From contig JAYRXX010000049.1 of assembly GCA_041917295.1 (NCBI GenBank), positions 1 to 44,188 of the forward strand: DNA of 44,188 bases, read 5' to 3'. This stretch comes from JADKHR01 sp041917295 (GTDB taxonomy: Bacteria > Elusimicrobiota > Elusimicrobia > FEN-1173). Under the pieces are notes generated by a model that searched no databases, was not told where the DNA came from, and saw only the letters and a program-made list of their open reading frames with translations. This document shows, in pieces, positions 36,801 through 44,188 of the stretch. Position 1 is the first letter of the stretch; each line of letters begins with the position of its first letter. The position numbers and the translations under genes are program-made.

Positions 36801-37153
36801 GCGCCGATCAGTTCGACGCCGTATTTCGCCAGGCTTCCCCGTTCATGAAGGGCCACCGCTAAGTTCAAAGCCGTTTGTCCGCCCAAGGTGGGCAAAATCA
36901 CCTGGGGTTTTTCTTTCTCGATAATCCGTTCCACCATCGACGGGATCAACGGTTCCACATACGTCGCGTGAGCGAATTCCGGATCCGTCATGATTGTAGC
37001 CGGGTTGGAATTGATGAGCACCACCCGGTATCCCTCTTTTTTCAAGGCTTTCACCGCCTGGGCGCCGGAATAGTCGAATTCACAGGCCTGACCAATCACG
37101 ATGGGGCCCGACCCGATGATCAAGATGGTTTCAATGTCTGTTCGTTTAGGCAT
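33872..37153 (-). CDS. carB: Carbamoyl-phosphate synthase, large subunit
   Basis: Makes carbamoyl phosphate from bicarbonate, ammonia (from CarA) and two ATP, for pyrimidines and arginine. Two ATP-grasp halves repeat: the first starts with GSGPIVIGQACEFDYSG at about 13-29, the second with GGGPNRIGQGIEFDYC near 575. The oligomerisation domain lies between them, and the C-terminal MGS-like allosteric domain (about 960-1075) carries ENGLNIQSVKKI. Length 1093 is normal. The ATG follows the stop of the barrel gene directly (TAAATG), and GGAGAG lies within the end of that gene, so it is read from the same message as carA despite the two genes between them. Confidence 0.97.
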   Translation of the reverse strand: MPKRTDIETILIIGSGPIVIGQACEFDYSGAQAVKALKKEGYRVVLINSNPATIMTDPEFAHATYVEPLIPSMVERIIEKEKPQVILPTLGGQTALNLAVALHERGSLAKYGVELIGAKVDAIKKAEDRELFKKTMMGIGLSVPKSGVARTISEAERIAEEIGFPLIIRASFTLGGIGSAIVYTREDFLAAARRGLDASPIHEILLEQSVIGWKEYELEVMRDRADQCVVICSIENLDPMGVHTGDSITVAPAQTLSDPDYQVLRDQAFACIRAIGVETGGSNVQFAVDPKTGQTVIIEMNPRVSRSSALASKATGFPIAKIAALLAVGYRLDEIPNDITKKTPACFEPVIDYVVTKVPRFAFEKFTEADQTLNTSMKSVGEVMAIGRTFRESLQKALRGLEIGRAGLGADGKSIVPKVDELAGRNKDDAEKKKLLEEVEHKLRIPNCDRIFNIKYAFQLGLTEQDICGLSGIDPWFVHQIGMIWDLEKEIRAAGKNMDIPLLRRAKRDGFSDVQMAYLTGLTSDAVAKMRKAHVPVTFKKVDTCAAEFPADTPYFYSTYEEEDESLPLSKKERVIVLGGGPNRIGQGIEFDYCCVHAAWAIKECGYEAIMVNCNPETVSTDYDTSDQLFFEPLTLEDVVNVVERTGAKGVIPQFGGQTPLNLAKPLLKAGVQILGTSADSIDIAEDRERFGALLKKLNIPHPANGTARNLKEAEEAAERVGYPVMVRPSYVLGGRAMEVVFDKTQLADYMRRALESNAGLPILLDRFLEDAKEVDVDAVCDGKDVFIAGIMEHIEEAGIHSGDSACVLPPHSLEPKVLDALSQYTKDMALALGVRGLINIQYAVQNGTVYVLEANPRASRTVPFVSKATGVPLAKVAAMVMVGKTLKDVLAPWQKVIAQKKPWFSVKEVVFPWLRFPEVDVVLGPEMRSTGEVMGVDVDYGTAFGKSQAAAGGALPKKGTILFSLRIRDRAQALPIARAFEKMGYGLMGTEGTAAYLRENGLNIQSVKKIAEGRPNVLDVIKNREVVLVLNTPEGHRSRSDGFHIRRTALLSNVPIITTHAAARAVVEGLQQSRERRWEARSLQDLYKSSAL

Positions 37154-38218
37154 TTAATCTCTCCAAAAGTAAGACACCGTGACACGGTGTCGATCCGTTA
37201 ATTCGTCCACCAACTGGATGGCGTAATCGAACCGCCATTTTTTGACCCAAAATCCGATTCCGCCCGTGGGGCCCAAACCGTCTTCACCAACAATTCCTCC
37301 CAACCGCAGGACAGACAGGCGATTGTATTCCCATTCCAGTCCCACATGACCTGAACATTGCCCCCATCGATCAAACACCGCGTCGGCCCCCACCCAAAGA
37401 ACGGAGGAAGAGCTCTCTTCGCGTTCAAACCACGCGGTCCGTTTTGTGGGAATAAAATCGTCTTCCCCTCCCATTTTCCAAATGTGGGACAAACCCACAC
37501 GGTAAAACAAAGGCAACGGATCGCCCTCGGATCGAAACGTCAGATCGGGCCCCATGTTCTGCACCGCGCCCCCCAACCGCAATCCCGTCAACGGCAAATC
37601 CAATAAGAACCCCACGTCGCCGGCCACGGTGGACGCGGTGTATTCTTCGGCCAACCGGGACTGCAACCCTTTTACTGTGCCCCCGATCTTCAACCACGAC
37701 ACCGGTACCACGCCCGCCGACAAAGTACCCACAATGTCCTGCTGGGCCCGCACCGTCGATGGGACCCCTCCCGATGAAAGGGTTTCCACCGAACCAGCGT
37801 CCAAAACGACCAACCCGGCGCCCCATCCCAACCGGGGCCCGCCCCGTCCGTAGGACAACAACGCGGTGCGCACATCCCCCGGAGCCACTTGAAATTGAGT
37901 TTCCAGTTGGGGGTTTTCCAAAGTCGGATAGACGGCCGGATTAAACGAGGCCCCAGCCAAATCCCCCGTGAGTGTGGTTCCCGCCTGTCCCAGGGCGGCG
38001 GCGCGAGCGTCCAGGGTTTCCAGCAAAGTGGTTCCGCCGGTCCGGGAATCCAAAGCCCAGGCGGAAGTTGATAAGAACCCCGTTAAGAAAAATTGCTTTG
38101 CCGTCATCCCGGCGAAGGCCGGGATCCAGTGATTAAAGCCGAATTTTAAAATCTGTCTTACACCCTGGATCCCGGCCTTCGCCGGGATGACGAGCAACAA
38201 AACAATTCGATTCATCAT
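37154..38218 (-). CDS. PorV/PorQ-like outer-membrane beta-barrel protein
   Basis: 354 residues. After the N-terminus come ARAAALGQAGTTLTGDLAGASFNPA, the opening pattern of PorV/PorQ-type barrels, then alternating short strands to the C-terminus, ending in an aromatic-rich strand (RHRVTVSYFWRD). The ATG at 38218 overlaps the upstream stop (ATGA). The signal region is split: residues 1-9 (MMNRIVLLL) are followed by about 30 residues encoded by a REPIN-like repeat, then KQFFLTGFLSTSAWA, a good signal-peptide end. The internal ATG at the repeat's end would give a compact signal peptide starting MTAKQFF. Role unknown; relatives act as porins or in type IX secretion. Confidence 0.72.
   Translation of the reverse strand: MMNRIVLLLVIPAKAGIQGVRQILKFGFNHWIPAFAGMTAKQFFLTGFLSTSAWALDSRTGGTTLLETLDARAAALGQAGTTLTGDLAGASFNPAVYPTLENPQLETQFQVAPGDVRTALLSYGRGGPRLGWGAGLVVLDAGSVETLSSGGVPSTVRAQQDIVGTLSAGVVPVSWLKIGGTVKGLQSRLAEEYTASTVAGDVGFLLDLPLTGLRLGGAVQNMGPDLTFRSEGDPLPLFYRVGLSHIWKMGGEDDFIPTKRTAWFEREESSSSVLWVGADAVFDRWGQCSGHVGLEWEYNRLSVLRLGGIVGEDGLGPTGGIGFWVKKWRFDYAIQLVDELTDRHRVTVSYFWRD
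38102..38192. repeat. REPIN-like inverted repeat, copy 2, inside a coding region
   Basis: A 91-bp element, perfect 28-bp arms (38102-38129 and 38165-38192) around a 35-base centre. Same sequence family as the copy at 32930, differing by one base in the arm (CGAAGG for CGAAAG). It lies within the signal-peptide region of the barrel gene and keeps the frame open, encoding VIPAKAGIQ and WIPAFAGMT. Confidence 0.9.
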
Positions 38219-39840
38219 TTGACCACCACCACTTTTTCGATGGTCTCAAATTTGTGGGAATTAAAAAGAACCAAATAAACACCGCTGGCCACGACCCGAC
38301 CGGATTCGTCTTTGCCGTCCCACTCGGCTGTGTGAGCGCCCGCCAATTTATCTTCGTCCACCACCGTTCGTACCGGCGCGCCGCGCAACGTTCGAACCCG
38401 CAGGGAAACGTGGCCTTCCAGGACTGAATAACTAAATTTCACCTTTACCCCTTTCGTCGGGTCAAACACCGTATTTTCAGTTTGAATCCCCGTTGCCACG
38501 CCTTGGAAAGCCAAACCAGCCTGATTCGAGGACAACGGAGAAAACGACAGTTGAGAATTGTTAAACTGGAACCCGTCTGCCGACGGAGTGAGCGTATAGT
38601 TGCCCACCATCAGGTTTCCCACCGAAAAAGAACCGGTCCCGCTGTTCACCGGAACGCTTTGCCTTTTGATCATGCCCGTCAGTTGAAGGGTGGCGCCTGG
38701 GATCGGGAGATTGTTGTTGTCCAAAATGGTTCCCGACATCGTTAAGTTCCGAGGCAGATCCGTGGCCACTTTCAGGGACCCGGCGGTTCCATCGAAATAG
38801 GCCGACACAAAATAACCGAACCGCTGAAACGCGATCCCGGCCCCCGCGCCAACCAACGCTCCGGAATCCACGGTGGACACCGCCCAAGCGGAGGTGAACA
38901 CGGCGGTTCGAAAACCCACTCCCGTTGAATAATAAACGATCCGCGGTTCGTCCTGGCTATTCAAGGCAATGTCTGAAAAAACGCCTGCGCCGGCCGCGCT
39001 GTCCAGGACGGTTGGTGTCGTCCAGGTGTCCCCGGTCAGCTTCGCGTAACGGAGCCCCCCCGTTGTATTTTCATTGAAATAAGACACGTGAACCCTGTCC
39101 GACCCGTCCACGGCGATACCCACTTTTTTAACGGAACGCAGAGGAGAGGCAATACCCCCCACCACCAGTTCTTTATACTCAAATGGCCCGGATCCATTTT
39201 TTCTTAACGCGGTCAGGTATCGTTTCCCGCCCGCGTCGTTTACGGAAAATATTCGCGGGGAGTTCCCACCGGTCAACGCCATCGCCAGGGGCCCGCCGAT
39301 GAAACCATACGCCGTTTCAATCGCCCAGGTGGATCCCGAAACGTAGGCAAACCGTAATTCCCCCTTGCTGTGGTTGGCAAAAGCAACCCGAGGCAGATTG
39401 TCGGTGCCCACCGCAATGGACACGAACGTGTCCGTGCTGTCAAATTCTTCCACGCTGTCGGTGGTCCAAACGTTGTTGGCAAACTGGGCGTGACGCACAC
39501 CCGCGGGATCCTCTGTTTGAAGATACACCACGTGGGGGACCTTGTTGGGCGCGATGGCCAAATCCAACCGAGGCCCGACCTTTTCGCTCGTGACGGTGGT
39601 CACCGTCCAGGCGGCGCTTCCGTTTTCCAGGCGAGCCACTTTCAAAAGCTCCGTGTGGGAATCCACAAACACCGCGTAATGGGTGTTAACCGAATCCACA
39701 CCGATCTCGGCGTTCATCCCGGACGACGTGGACACCGCCACCGTCGTGACCGTTTCCGTTGACACCGCGGCGCGGACCGCCGCGTTCCCCGCCAATAAAG
39801 CGGCCCAGACAACGGCCGTTTGACGGGAAAAGAATTTCAT
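38215..39840 (-). CDS. Secreted beta-propeller-like protein with FlgD-type C-terminus
   Basis: 541 residues. An N-terminal signal peptide (about 1-25, ending VRA) leads to a region of at least four repeats of about 45 residues with the pattern 'IAV..+.PRV.Y......+R.A...G..W....V' (residues ~90-330), resembling a BNR-like propeller. A carboxypeptidase-regulatory-like beta-sandwich follows (~375-445), then a C-terminal FlgD-like Ig domain (SLRVRTLRGAPVRTVVDEDKLAGAH..VASGVYLV), a fold often found at the C-end of surface proteins in phyla with PorV-like barrels. The ATG overlaps the carA stop and its own stop overlaps the barrel's ATG, so it is co-translated with both. Ligand unknown. Confidence 0.75.
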   Translation of the reverse strand: MKFFSRQTAVVWAALLAGNAAVRAAVSTETVTTVAVSTSSGMNAEIGVDSVNTHYAVFVDSHTELLKVARLENGSAAWTVTTVTSEKVGPRLDLAIAPNKVPHVVYLQTEDPAGVRHAQFANNVWTTDSVEEFDSTDTFVSIAVGTDNLPRVAFANHSKGELRFAYVSGSTWAIETAYGFIGGPLAMALTGGNSPRIFSVNDAGGKRYLTALRKNGSGPFEYKELVVGGIASPLRSVKKVGIAVDGSDRVHVSYFNENTTGGLRYAKLTGDTWTTPTVLDSAAGAGVFSDIALNSQDEPRIVYYSTGVGFRTAVFTSAWAVSTVDSGALVGAGAGIAFQRFGYFVSAYFDGTAGSLKVATDLPRNLTMSGTILDNNNLPIPGATLQLTGMIKRQSVPVNSGTGSFSVGNLMVGNYTLTPSADGFQFNNSQLSFSPLSSNQAGLAFQGVATGIQTENTVFDPTKGVKVKFSYSVLEGHVSLRVRTLRGAPVRTVVDEDKLAGAHTAEWDGKDESGRVVASGVYLVLFNSHKFETIEKVVVVK

Positions 39841-40958
39841 TGACCGGCCCGATCCATGAGCCCCCGAAACCGATCGAACAAGTAATGGGCGTCGTGGGGA
39901 CCCGGGAACGCTTCCGGATGGTATTGAACCGAAAACAGGGGCAAGGTTTTGTGCCGCAGGCCTTCCAACGTTTGATCGTTCAGATTGATGTGGGTTAACT
40001 CCACGGGAAGGCCTTTGAGCGAATCGATGTCCACGGCAAACCCGTGGTTTTGGGTGGTGACCTCGACTTTGCCGGTGGTAAGGTCTTTCACGGGATGGTT
40101 GGCGCCGCGGTGGCCAAACTTGAGCTTAAACGTTTTTCCGCCCAACGCCAGGCCCAGCAACTGGTGGCCCAAACAAATTCCGAACACGGGAATGGGCTTT
40201 TTGGCTTTTTCGTTGTGGGCCACCAAAGCGCGGATCGTGTCGATGGCGTAGGTCACCGCCGCCGGATCGCCGGGCCCGTTGGATAACATGATGCCGTCGG
40301 GATTGGTTTTCAGCAATTCCGCCAGGGCGGTCCGCGCCGGGAACACCGTCACCTCGCACCCCACGCCGGCCAACGAGTTCATGATGTTAAACTTGGCGCC
40401 GAAATCCAACAAGGCCACTTTCTTTTTTCCGCCGGCCGACGAGGCCGGGGCCGTCGTCCACGGATACGCCGCTGCGCACGTCACGTCTTTGACCAAATCG
40501 GCGCCGGCCATGGAGGGTTGTTTTTTGGCCCGGTCCACCAGCGCAGACGACGAAACATTTTCTGTTGAAATGACGCCCCGGCACACGCCTTGATCGCGCA
40601 GGTGGCGGACCAGAGCCCGCGTGTCGATGCCGTCCAGGCCGACGATGCCGTGTTTTTTCATGTAATCATCGATCCGCTCAACGGCCTTCCAGTGGCTGGC
40701 CATGGGGCTGAACTCCCGTGCCACGTAGCCGGCCACGTGGGGCTTTTTGGATTCGTTAAAGTCGGGCGCGGTTCCGTAATTGCCGATGTGGGGGTAAGTC
40801 ATGACCACGATCTGGCCCTGGTAAGACGGATCCGTCATAATTTCCTGGTACCCCGACAGGGCCGTGCAAAACACCACCTCGCCGGCGGTTTCGCCTACGG
40901 CGCCGAACCCGTTGCCCTCAAAGACCCGGCCGGTTTCCAACGCGAGTCGGGCCTTCAT
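39837..40958 (-). CDS. carA: Carbamoyl-phosphate synthase, small (glutaminase) subunit
   Basis: Hydrolyses glutamine and channels ammonia to CarB. The N-terminal CPSase_sm_chain domain (1-150) has ALSGYQEIMTDPSYQGQIVVMTYPHIGNYG; the class I glutaminase triad is Cys262 (FGICLGHQ), His347 and Glu349 (VQYHPEA). 373 residues is normal. The ATG at 40958 overlaps the purA stop (ATGA) and has GGTGG ahead; a GTG three codons upstream is an alternative. The gene overlaps the secreted-protein gene at its end. Confidence 0.96.
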   Translation of the reverse strand: MKARLALETGRVFEGNGFGAVGETAGEVVFCTALSGYQEIMTDPSYQGQIVVMTYPHIGNYGTAPDFNESKKPHVAGYVAREFSPMASHWKAVERIDDYMKKHGIVGLDGIDTRALVRHLRDQGVCRGVISTENVSSSALVDRAKKQPSMAGADLVKDVTCAAAYPWTTAPASSAGGKKKVALLDFGAKFNIMNSLAGVGCEVTVFPARTALAELLKTNPDGIMLSNGPGDPAAVTYAIDTIRALVAHNEKAKKPIPVFGICLGHQLLGLALGGKTFKLKFGHRGANHPVKDLTTGKVEVTTQNHGFAVDIDSLKGLPVELTHINLNDQTLEGLRHKTLPLFSVQYHPEAFPGPHDAHYLFDRFRGLMDRAGQ

Positions 40959-42244
40959 GGGATCCACCGGAACGACTTGTCCAGAAGAATGGTTTCTTCG
41001 CGGCTCCGACCCATGGAAATGAGCGCCATGGGCACGCCCACCTCGGATTCAAGAAACCGGCAATATTTTTTAGCTGCGTCGGGAAGATCCTTGTAGCGGG
41101 TGATCCCCTTGACCGGACCGGAAAATCCGGGCAATTCTTTGTAAATGGGAACCGCTTCGACTTGGGCCCGGCGGGAAGCGGGAAAATCTTTCACCACTTT
41201 TCCATCGACACGATAGGCCACGCACACCCGAATGGGGTCTACCCCTTCCAGTACGTCCAGTTTTGTCAGCGACAACCGGGTCAATCCGTTGATGCGCACC
41301 GCGTGGCGAACCACCACGGCGTCGAACCATCCGCACCGACGGGGCCGGCCGGTGGTGGCGCCGAATTCTTGGCCCCGTTCGCGCAAGGCGTCGCCGAAAG
41401 AGTCTTTTAATTCCGTCGGGAACGGCCCGTCGCCCACCCGGGTGGTGTAGGCTTTCACCACGCCAAGAACTTCGTCGATGGCCGCCGGGCCCACGCCCGA
41501 CCCCACGCACGCGGCCCCGGCGATGGGGTTCGACGATGTGACAAACGGGTAAGTGCCGAAATCCACGTCGAGCATCGTTCCTTGAGCCCCTTCGAACAAC
41601 ACGTTTTTGCCCGCGGCCAGATCTTTCTGCAACAACGCGGGGGTGTCGGCCATCAAGGGATCAAAAAACCGTCGGAGCGCGTCGTAATCCTTGAACGTTT
41701 CTTTGCGCAACGCCGCCAACGACACCAAACTTTTCAAAAGCGGCGCCTTGGCGCTAAGGTTTTGTTCCACCAAGATGCGGAAAGTGGAAGGGTCCATGTA
41801 GTCGGCCAATCGAACGCCCACACGTCCCACCTTGTCGGAATAGGCGGGCCCGATGCCCCGTTTGGTGGTACCGATTTTGCCCTGGCCCGATTCCCGAAGA
41901 GCGTCCAGATAACGGTGATAAGGCAAAATCAGGTGGGCCCACGCGCTGATGAACAACCGACCCTTAACCCGAATTTTGCGCGATTCTAAAAACCGGGCTT
42001 CGTCGCGCAGGGCCCAGGGGTCCATGACCACCCCGTTGGCGATCAAACACCGCCGGCCCGGCTGCAAAATGCCCGACGGTATTTGATGCAAAACGAACTT
42101 TTTCCCGTCGAAGACGACCGTGTGGCCGGCGTTGTTTCCGCCCTGATACCGGACAATGGTGTCGGCCTTCTTGCCGAGCAAGTGAACAATTTTTCCTTTT
42201 CCTTCATCGCCCCATTGGGCGCCAACTACGATAAGTGTGGACAT
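40955..42244 (-). CDS. purA: Adenylosuccinate synthetase
   Basis: Joins IMP and aspartate with GTP to give adenylosuccinate, the first step from IMP to AMP. GAQWGDEGKGKIVH at residues 8-21 (P-loop-like), NNAGHTVVFDGKKFVLHQIPSGIL, IGTTKRGIGPAYSDKVGRVGVR and VGDGPFPTEL are family motifs; the C-terminus has the LPDAAKKYCRFLE segment. 429 residues is normal. AAGGAAA precedes the ATG. A possible promoter TTGAGA-N17-GAAAAT lies in the 43-base gap after the thyX-like gene. carA is translationally coupled to it. Confidence 0.97.
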   Translation of the reverse strand: MSTLIVVGAQWGDEGKGKIVHLLGKKADTIVRYQGGNNAGHTVVFDGKKFVLHQIPSGILQPGRRCLIANGVVMDPWALRDEARFLESRKIRVKGRLFISAWAHLILPYHRYLDALRESGQGKIGTTKRGIGPAYSDKVGRVGVRLADYMDPSTFRILVEQNLSAKAPLLKSLVSLAALRKETFKDYDALRRFFDPLMADTPALLQKDLAAGKNVLFEGAQGTMLDVDFGTYPFVTSSNPIAGAACVGSGVGPAAIDEVLGVVKAYTTRVGDGPFPTELKDSFGDALRERGQEFGATTGRPRRCGWFDAVVVRHAVRINGLTRLSLTKLDVLEGVDPIRVCVAYRVDGKVVKDFPASRRAQVEAVPIYKELPGFSGPVKGITRYKDLPDAAKKYCRFLESEVGVPMALISMGRSREETILLDKSFRWIP

Positions 42245-42287
42245 GGCATTTTCCTTTCGTCTATTTTCCCATTTCTAAAAGCATCTC

Positions 42288-43949
42288 TCAAATGACCCGG
42301 GCGTATTGGTCGACGTTTTTCTTCCAAACGACCACCCCGCAAAACCGGTCTCCTTCCGGACAAAAGGGCCGGGTGGCCGACGCCGCCCTCAATTGGCAGG
42401 GCGCGCCCAGGTACCGTCCCACCCGAGGAGCCACCTGCTGAACCTGCAACACTTCTTCTTGGCTGGTCTTCCAAATTTCTTCCTGGGCGGTGTAACACAG
42501 CCGTTTCGTCCATTTGTGATGAAACCCCATCAAATCGCCCGACTCTTCAAAACGGACGCTGACGGCGTTGGGCAACAGATACAGAACAAACTCTTCCGGC
42601 GCGCCCAGGGACATCAGCTCGGCCAACCGCCGCCACAATTGGGTCAAGGTGGCGTCGTAAAATTCTTTGGCCGCGGCGTTGTGTTGAATGAGAACCGGTG
42701 TGATGTAGTCCGGAAAATCCGGAACGAAATGGCCCGACAACACGGGGCGCGACGCCGGCGTTAGGCGGTGGCGCTGGTCTTGGCTATCGGCGGTGTGGGA
42801 AATCTTTTTGGCGAACGTGAAATGCATGTGCGCCATGGTGCGGCACAGTTTGGAATGGGCCGTCAGGTTGAGGGATTCGCCCAAATAACGGTTGCGGGCG
42901 GGGTTCAACACCCGGTCCAGGGCGTCATCGTCGGACAACGCTGTCCGGGGCACCCCCAACACCGACCGAACGGCCTGGGCCATCACTTTTTCGCCGTGGG
43001 CCTTGTGGTCCACCAGACACGAACTGCGCCATTTGAGTCGATCATCAAACTCTTTAAGAAACGCCCGGGTGGATACGGGCTTGTCCCCATGGAACTCCCG
43101 ATGGCTTCGGTATTCGGGCGTTTGGTCGAGGGGCAACGGATCTTCCATCCGATCCACAAAAAGCGGGTCGATGGCCCGAACCTCGGCAACCATTTGGTCG
43201 ACCACCTTCTTCTGTTCCCAGGGCGTATCGAAGCTTTGGCAGAGACGGTGGTAACGGTGCAACGTCAACCCGCTCACCGTGTGATACATGTGCGCCTGGG
43301 TGGCCACGGGAAGAACGTAGCGGGCCACTTCTTGGGCGCGACGTTGAACAAATTTTGCCCAGGGTTTCTGGTCGGGATCTCGCAGGGGAAAAAGTTTTTT
43401 GTATTCCGACCGAACGGTCGGCGTCAACAGCTCCGTCAAGCGACGGTAAGCGTCCATCAGGTCCCGTGCCGTTTTCAGATAAAGAGCCCGCGGTTTTTCC
43501 GCAAGCGGGGGAACCGTGAGCCGGTCGGGTCCGACCGTCACGTAGCGTTGACTGACCTGTTCGCTGTTGTAAAAAGGATGGCTGTGCAAAAACGACCAAA
43601 TGAACTGGCGGGACACATTTTCCAAGATGAACTGAAAAGTGGAATGCTGCAAGGTGGTGTGATGGCCGGCCTTGTAGATGCTCTGGGCGATGGCGTCGCG
43701 CTGAAGGCGCGACTTCTCATCTTTGTCCACGTCTTCGGGTAAAACCACCGTGGGGGAGTAACAGGTGCGGGCGGTGGCGATGGCGTTATTGTAGGGGGTT
43801 TTGAACGCGTTCACCAGCCGAACCCGGGGCCCTTGAAAAATCGGTGTTTCCCCTGAAGTGACAGGGCCTGAGGAGGGCGGGGGGGCATTCAAAGCCCCCG
43901 TGGGGGACCGGCTGTCGATGGACATGATTGGAGGTGAAGCGACGGACAT
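42288..43949 (-). CDS. Double-length ThyX-like flavin thymidylate synthase
   Basis: 553 residues, about twice the usual ThyX. The N-terminal half (~40-240) has ThyX features: ATARTCYSPTVV, AGHHTTLQHSTFQFILENVSRQF (94-116) and SEQVSQRYV (129-137), but the RHR part of the signature is missing. The C-terminal half (~355-500) has LTAHSKLCRTMAHMHFTFAKK, DQRHRLTPASRP with Arg393-His394-Arg395, LLPNAVSVRFEESGDLMGFHH and AQEEIW. So the classical signature seems split between two fused copies. The last 40 residues hold three cysteines (about 518, 530, 537) that could bind metal. First in a purA-carAB operon, it likely makes dTMP. The first ~35 residues look disordered. Confidence 0.75.
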   Translation of the reverse strand: MSVASPPIMSIDSRSPTGALNAPPPSSGPVTSGETPIFQGPRVRLVNAFKTPYNNAIATARTCYSPTVVLPEDVDKDEKSRLQRDAIAQSIYKAGHHTTLQHSTFQFILENVSRQFIWSFLHSHPFYNSEQVSQRYVTVGPDRLTVPPLAEKPRALYLKTARDLMDAYRRLTELLTPTVRSEYKKLFPLRDPDQKPWAKFVQRRAQEVARYVLPVATQAHMYHTVSGLTLHRYHRLCQSFDTPWEQKKVVDQMVAEVRAIDPLFVDRMEDPLPLDQTPEYRSHREFHGDKPVSTRAFLKEFDDRLKWRSSCLVDHKAHGEKVMAQAVRSVLGVPRTALSDDDALDRVLNPARNRYLGESLNLTAHSKLCRTMAHMHFTFAKKISHTADSQDQRHRLTPASRPVLSGHFVPDFPDYITPVLIQHNAAAKEFYDATLTQLWRRLAELMSLGAPEEFVLYLLPNAVSVRFEESGDLMGFHHKWTKRLCYTAQEEIWKTSQEEVLQVQQVAPRVGRYLGAPCQLRAASATRPFCPEGDRFCGVVVWKKNVDQYARVI

Positions 43950-43978
43950 CTATTTCAATGGCGCGCCGCTCGGGGAGA

Positions 43979-44007
43979 AGTCTATTAAATAGAGAGGGCG
44001 CCGTCAA
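43979..44007 (-). promoter_or_regulatory. Promoter of the thyX-purA-carAB operon
   Basis: TTGACG (44007-44002), 17-base spacer, TAGACT (43984-43979) on the minus strand, giving a leader of roughly 22 bases before the ATG at 43949. No Shine-Dalgarno is visible. Confidence 0.5.
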
Positions 44008-44011
44008 ATTT

Positions 44012-44188
44012 TTACGCGTGTCCTTCCGGGACCCACTTTTTCCGCAATTGGGCGCGTCCGGGTACATGGTACCCCCCTGGTGGGGAAGGTGATTGTATCA
44101 GGTGACGGATCTTTCGGCTAACCAAATCATCAAGGTCCAGGACCGGTAGAGTGACCACGGCCTCCGCGGCTTTCGGCGCCGCTTCCCG
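44012..44188 (-). CDS. 3' end of an unknown gene (cut by window edge)
   Basis: A minus-strand frame open from the right edge to a TAA at 44014-44012 gives 58 C-terminal residues, including TLPVLDLDDLVSRKIRHL and ending in RKKWVPEGHA. The other two minus frames are closed by stops within this stretch, and the gene ends just before the thyX promoter, so it is probably real. Nothing in it is recognised. Confidence 0.45.
   Translation of the reverse strand, partial: REAAPKAAEAVVTLPVLDLDDLVSRKIRHLIQSPSPPGGYHVPGRAQLRKKWVPEGHA

Overview
The window reads as chromosomal DNA from a free-living Gram-negative (diderm) bacterium, GC-rich in genes and AT-rich in promoters. The outer membrane is implied by a heptose epimerase of LPS core synthesis (hldD) and by a PorV/PorQ-like beta-barrel. 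The metabolism is anaerobic or facultative: NrfHA nitrite ammonification and a two-subunit 2-oxoacid:ferredoxin oxidoreductase. The long three-domain IspG, the PorV-like barrel and an exosortase-type acyltransferase point to Elusimicrobiota or another poorly cultured diderm phylum. That placement is inference; no rRNA or tRNA gene is present to fix it.

Layout. 1-5.5 kb: fatty acid desaturase, a small zinc-ribbon membrane protein, hldD, a TPR protein, the ribosomal pair rplM-rpsI, and an ArgA-like acetyltransferase. 5.5-8.8 kb: nrfH, nrfA and a PIF1-like helicase on the plus strand. 8.8-15.6 kb (minus): an aminotransferase, then serC coupled by a 1-base overlap to a 1440-residue CheB-CheR-PAS-GGDEF-EAL protein. 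15.7-21.4 kb (plus): a chlorite-dismutase-family protein, then a tight run of CBS protein, korA, korB, zinc-ribbon/CBS protein and trxB. 21.6-27.8 kb: a minus-strand exosortase-type acyltransferase, then ispG, an AI-2E family permease, a TrmH methyltransferase and a NamZ-like protein, the last four overlapping end to end. 27.8-33.8 kb: dps, an AbiE toxin-antitoxin pair, a GAF-GAF-ANTAR regulator coupled to nadE, and a short-chain dehydrogenase. 33.9-44 kb (minus): a nucleotide operon thyX-like, purA, carA, carB into which two cell-surface genes are inserted between carA and carB; the 3' end of an unknown gene lies at the right edge.

The most striking points are these. (1) Two REPIN-like 91-93 bp perfect inverted repeats, one inside the signal-peptide region of the barrel gene and kept in frame, the other ending 5 bases before the dehydrogenase start. 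(2) The carA/carB pair split by a barrel and a secreted protein with a FlgD-like C-terminus. (3) A set of genes whose -10 box lies 5-8 bases before the ATG, suggesting leaderless mRNAs. (4) A 10-bp-arm palindrome on the -10 box of the ANTAR gene. (5) An NrfA with CXXCH at its active-site heme. (6) A double-length ThyX. (7) A KorAB pair bracketed by CBS proteins.

Start codons were moved from the longest open frame where a ribosome binding site, an overlap with the upstream stop, or a promoter decided the matter. No CRISPR array, tRNA, rRNA, integrase or transposase was found.
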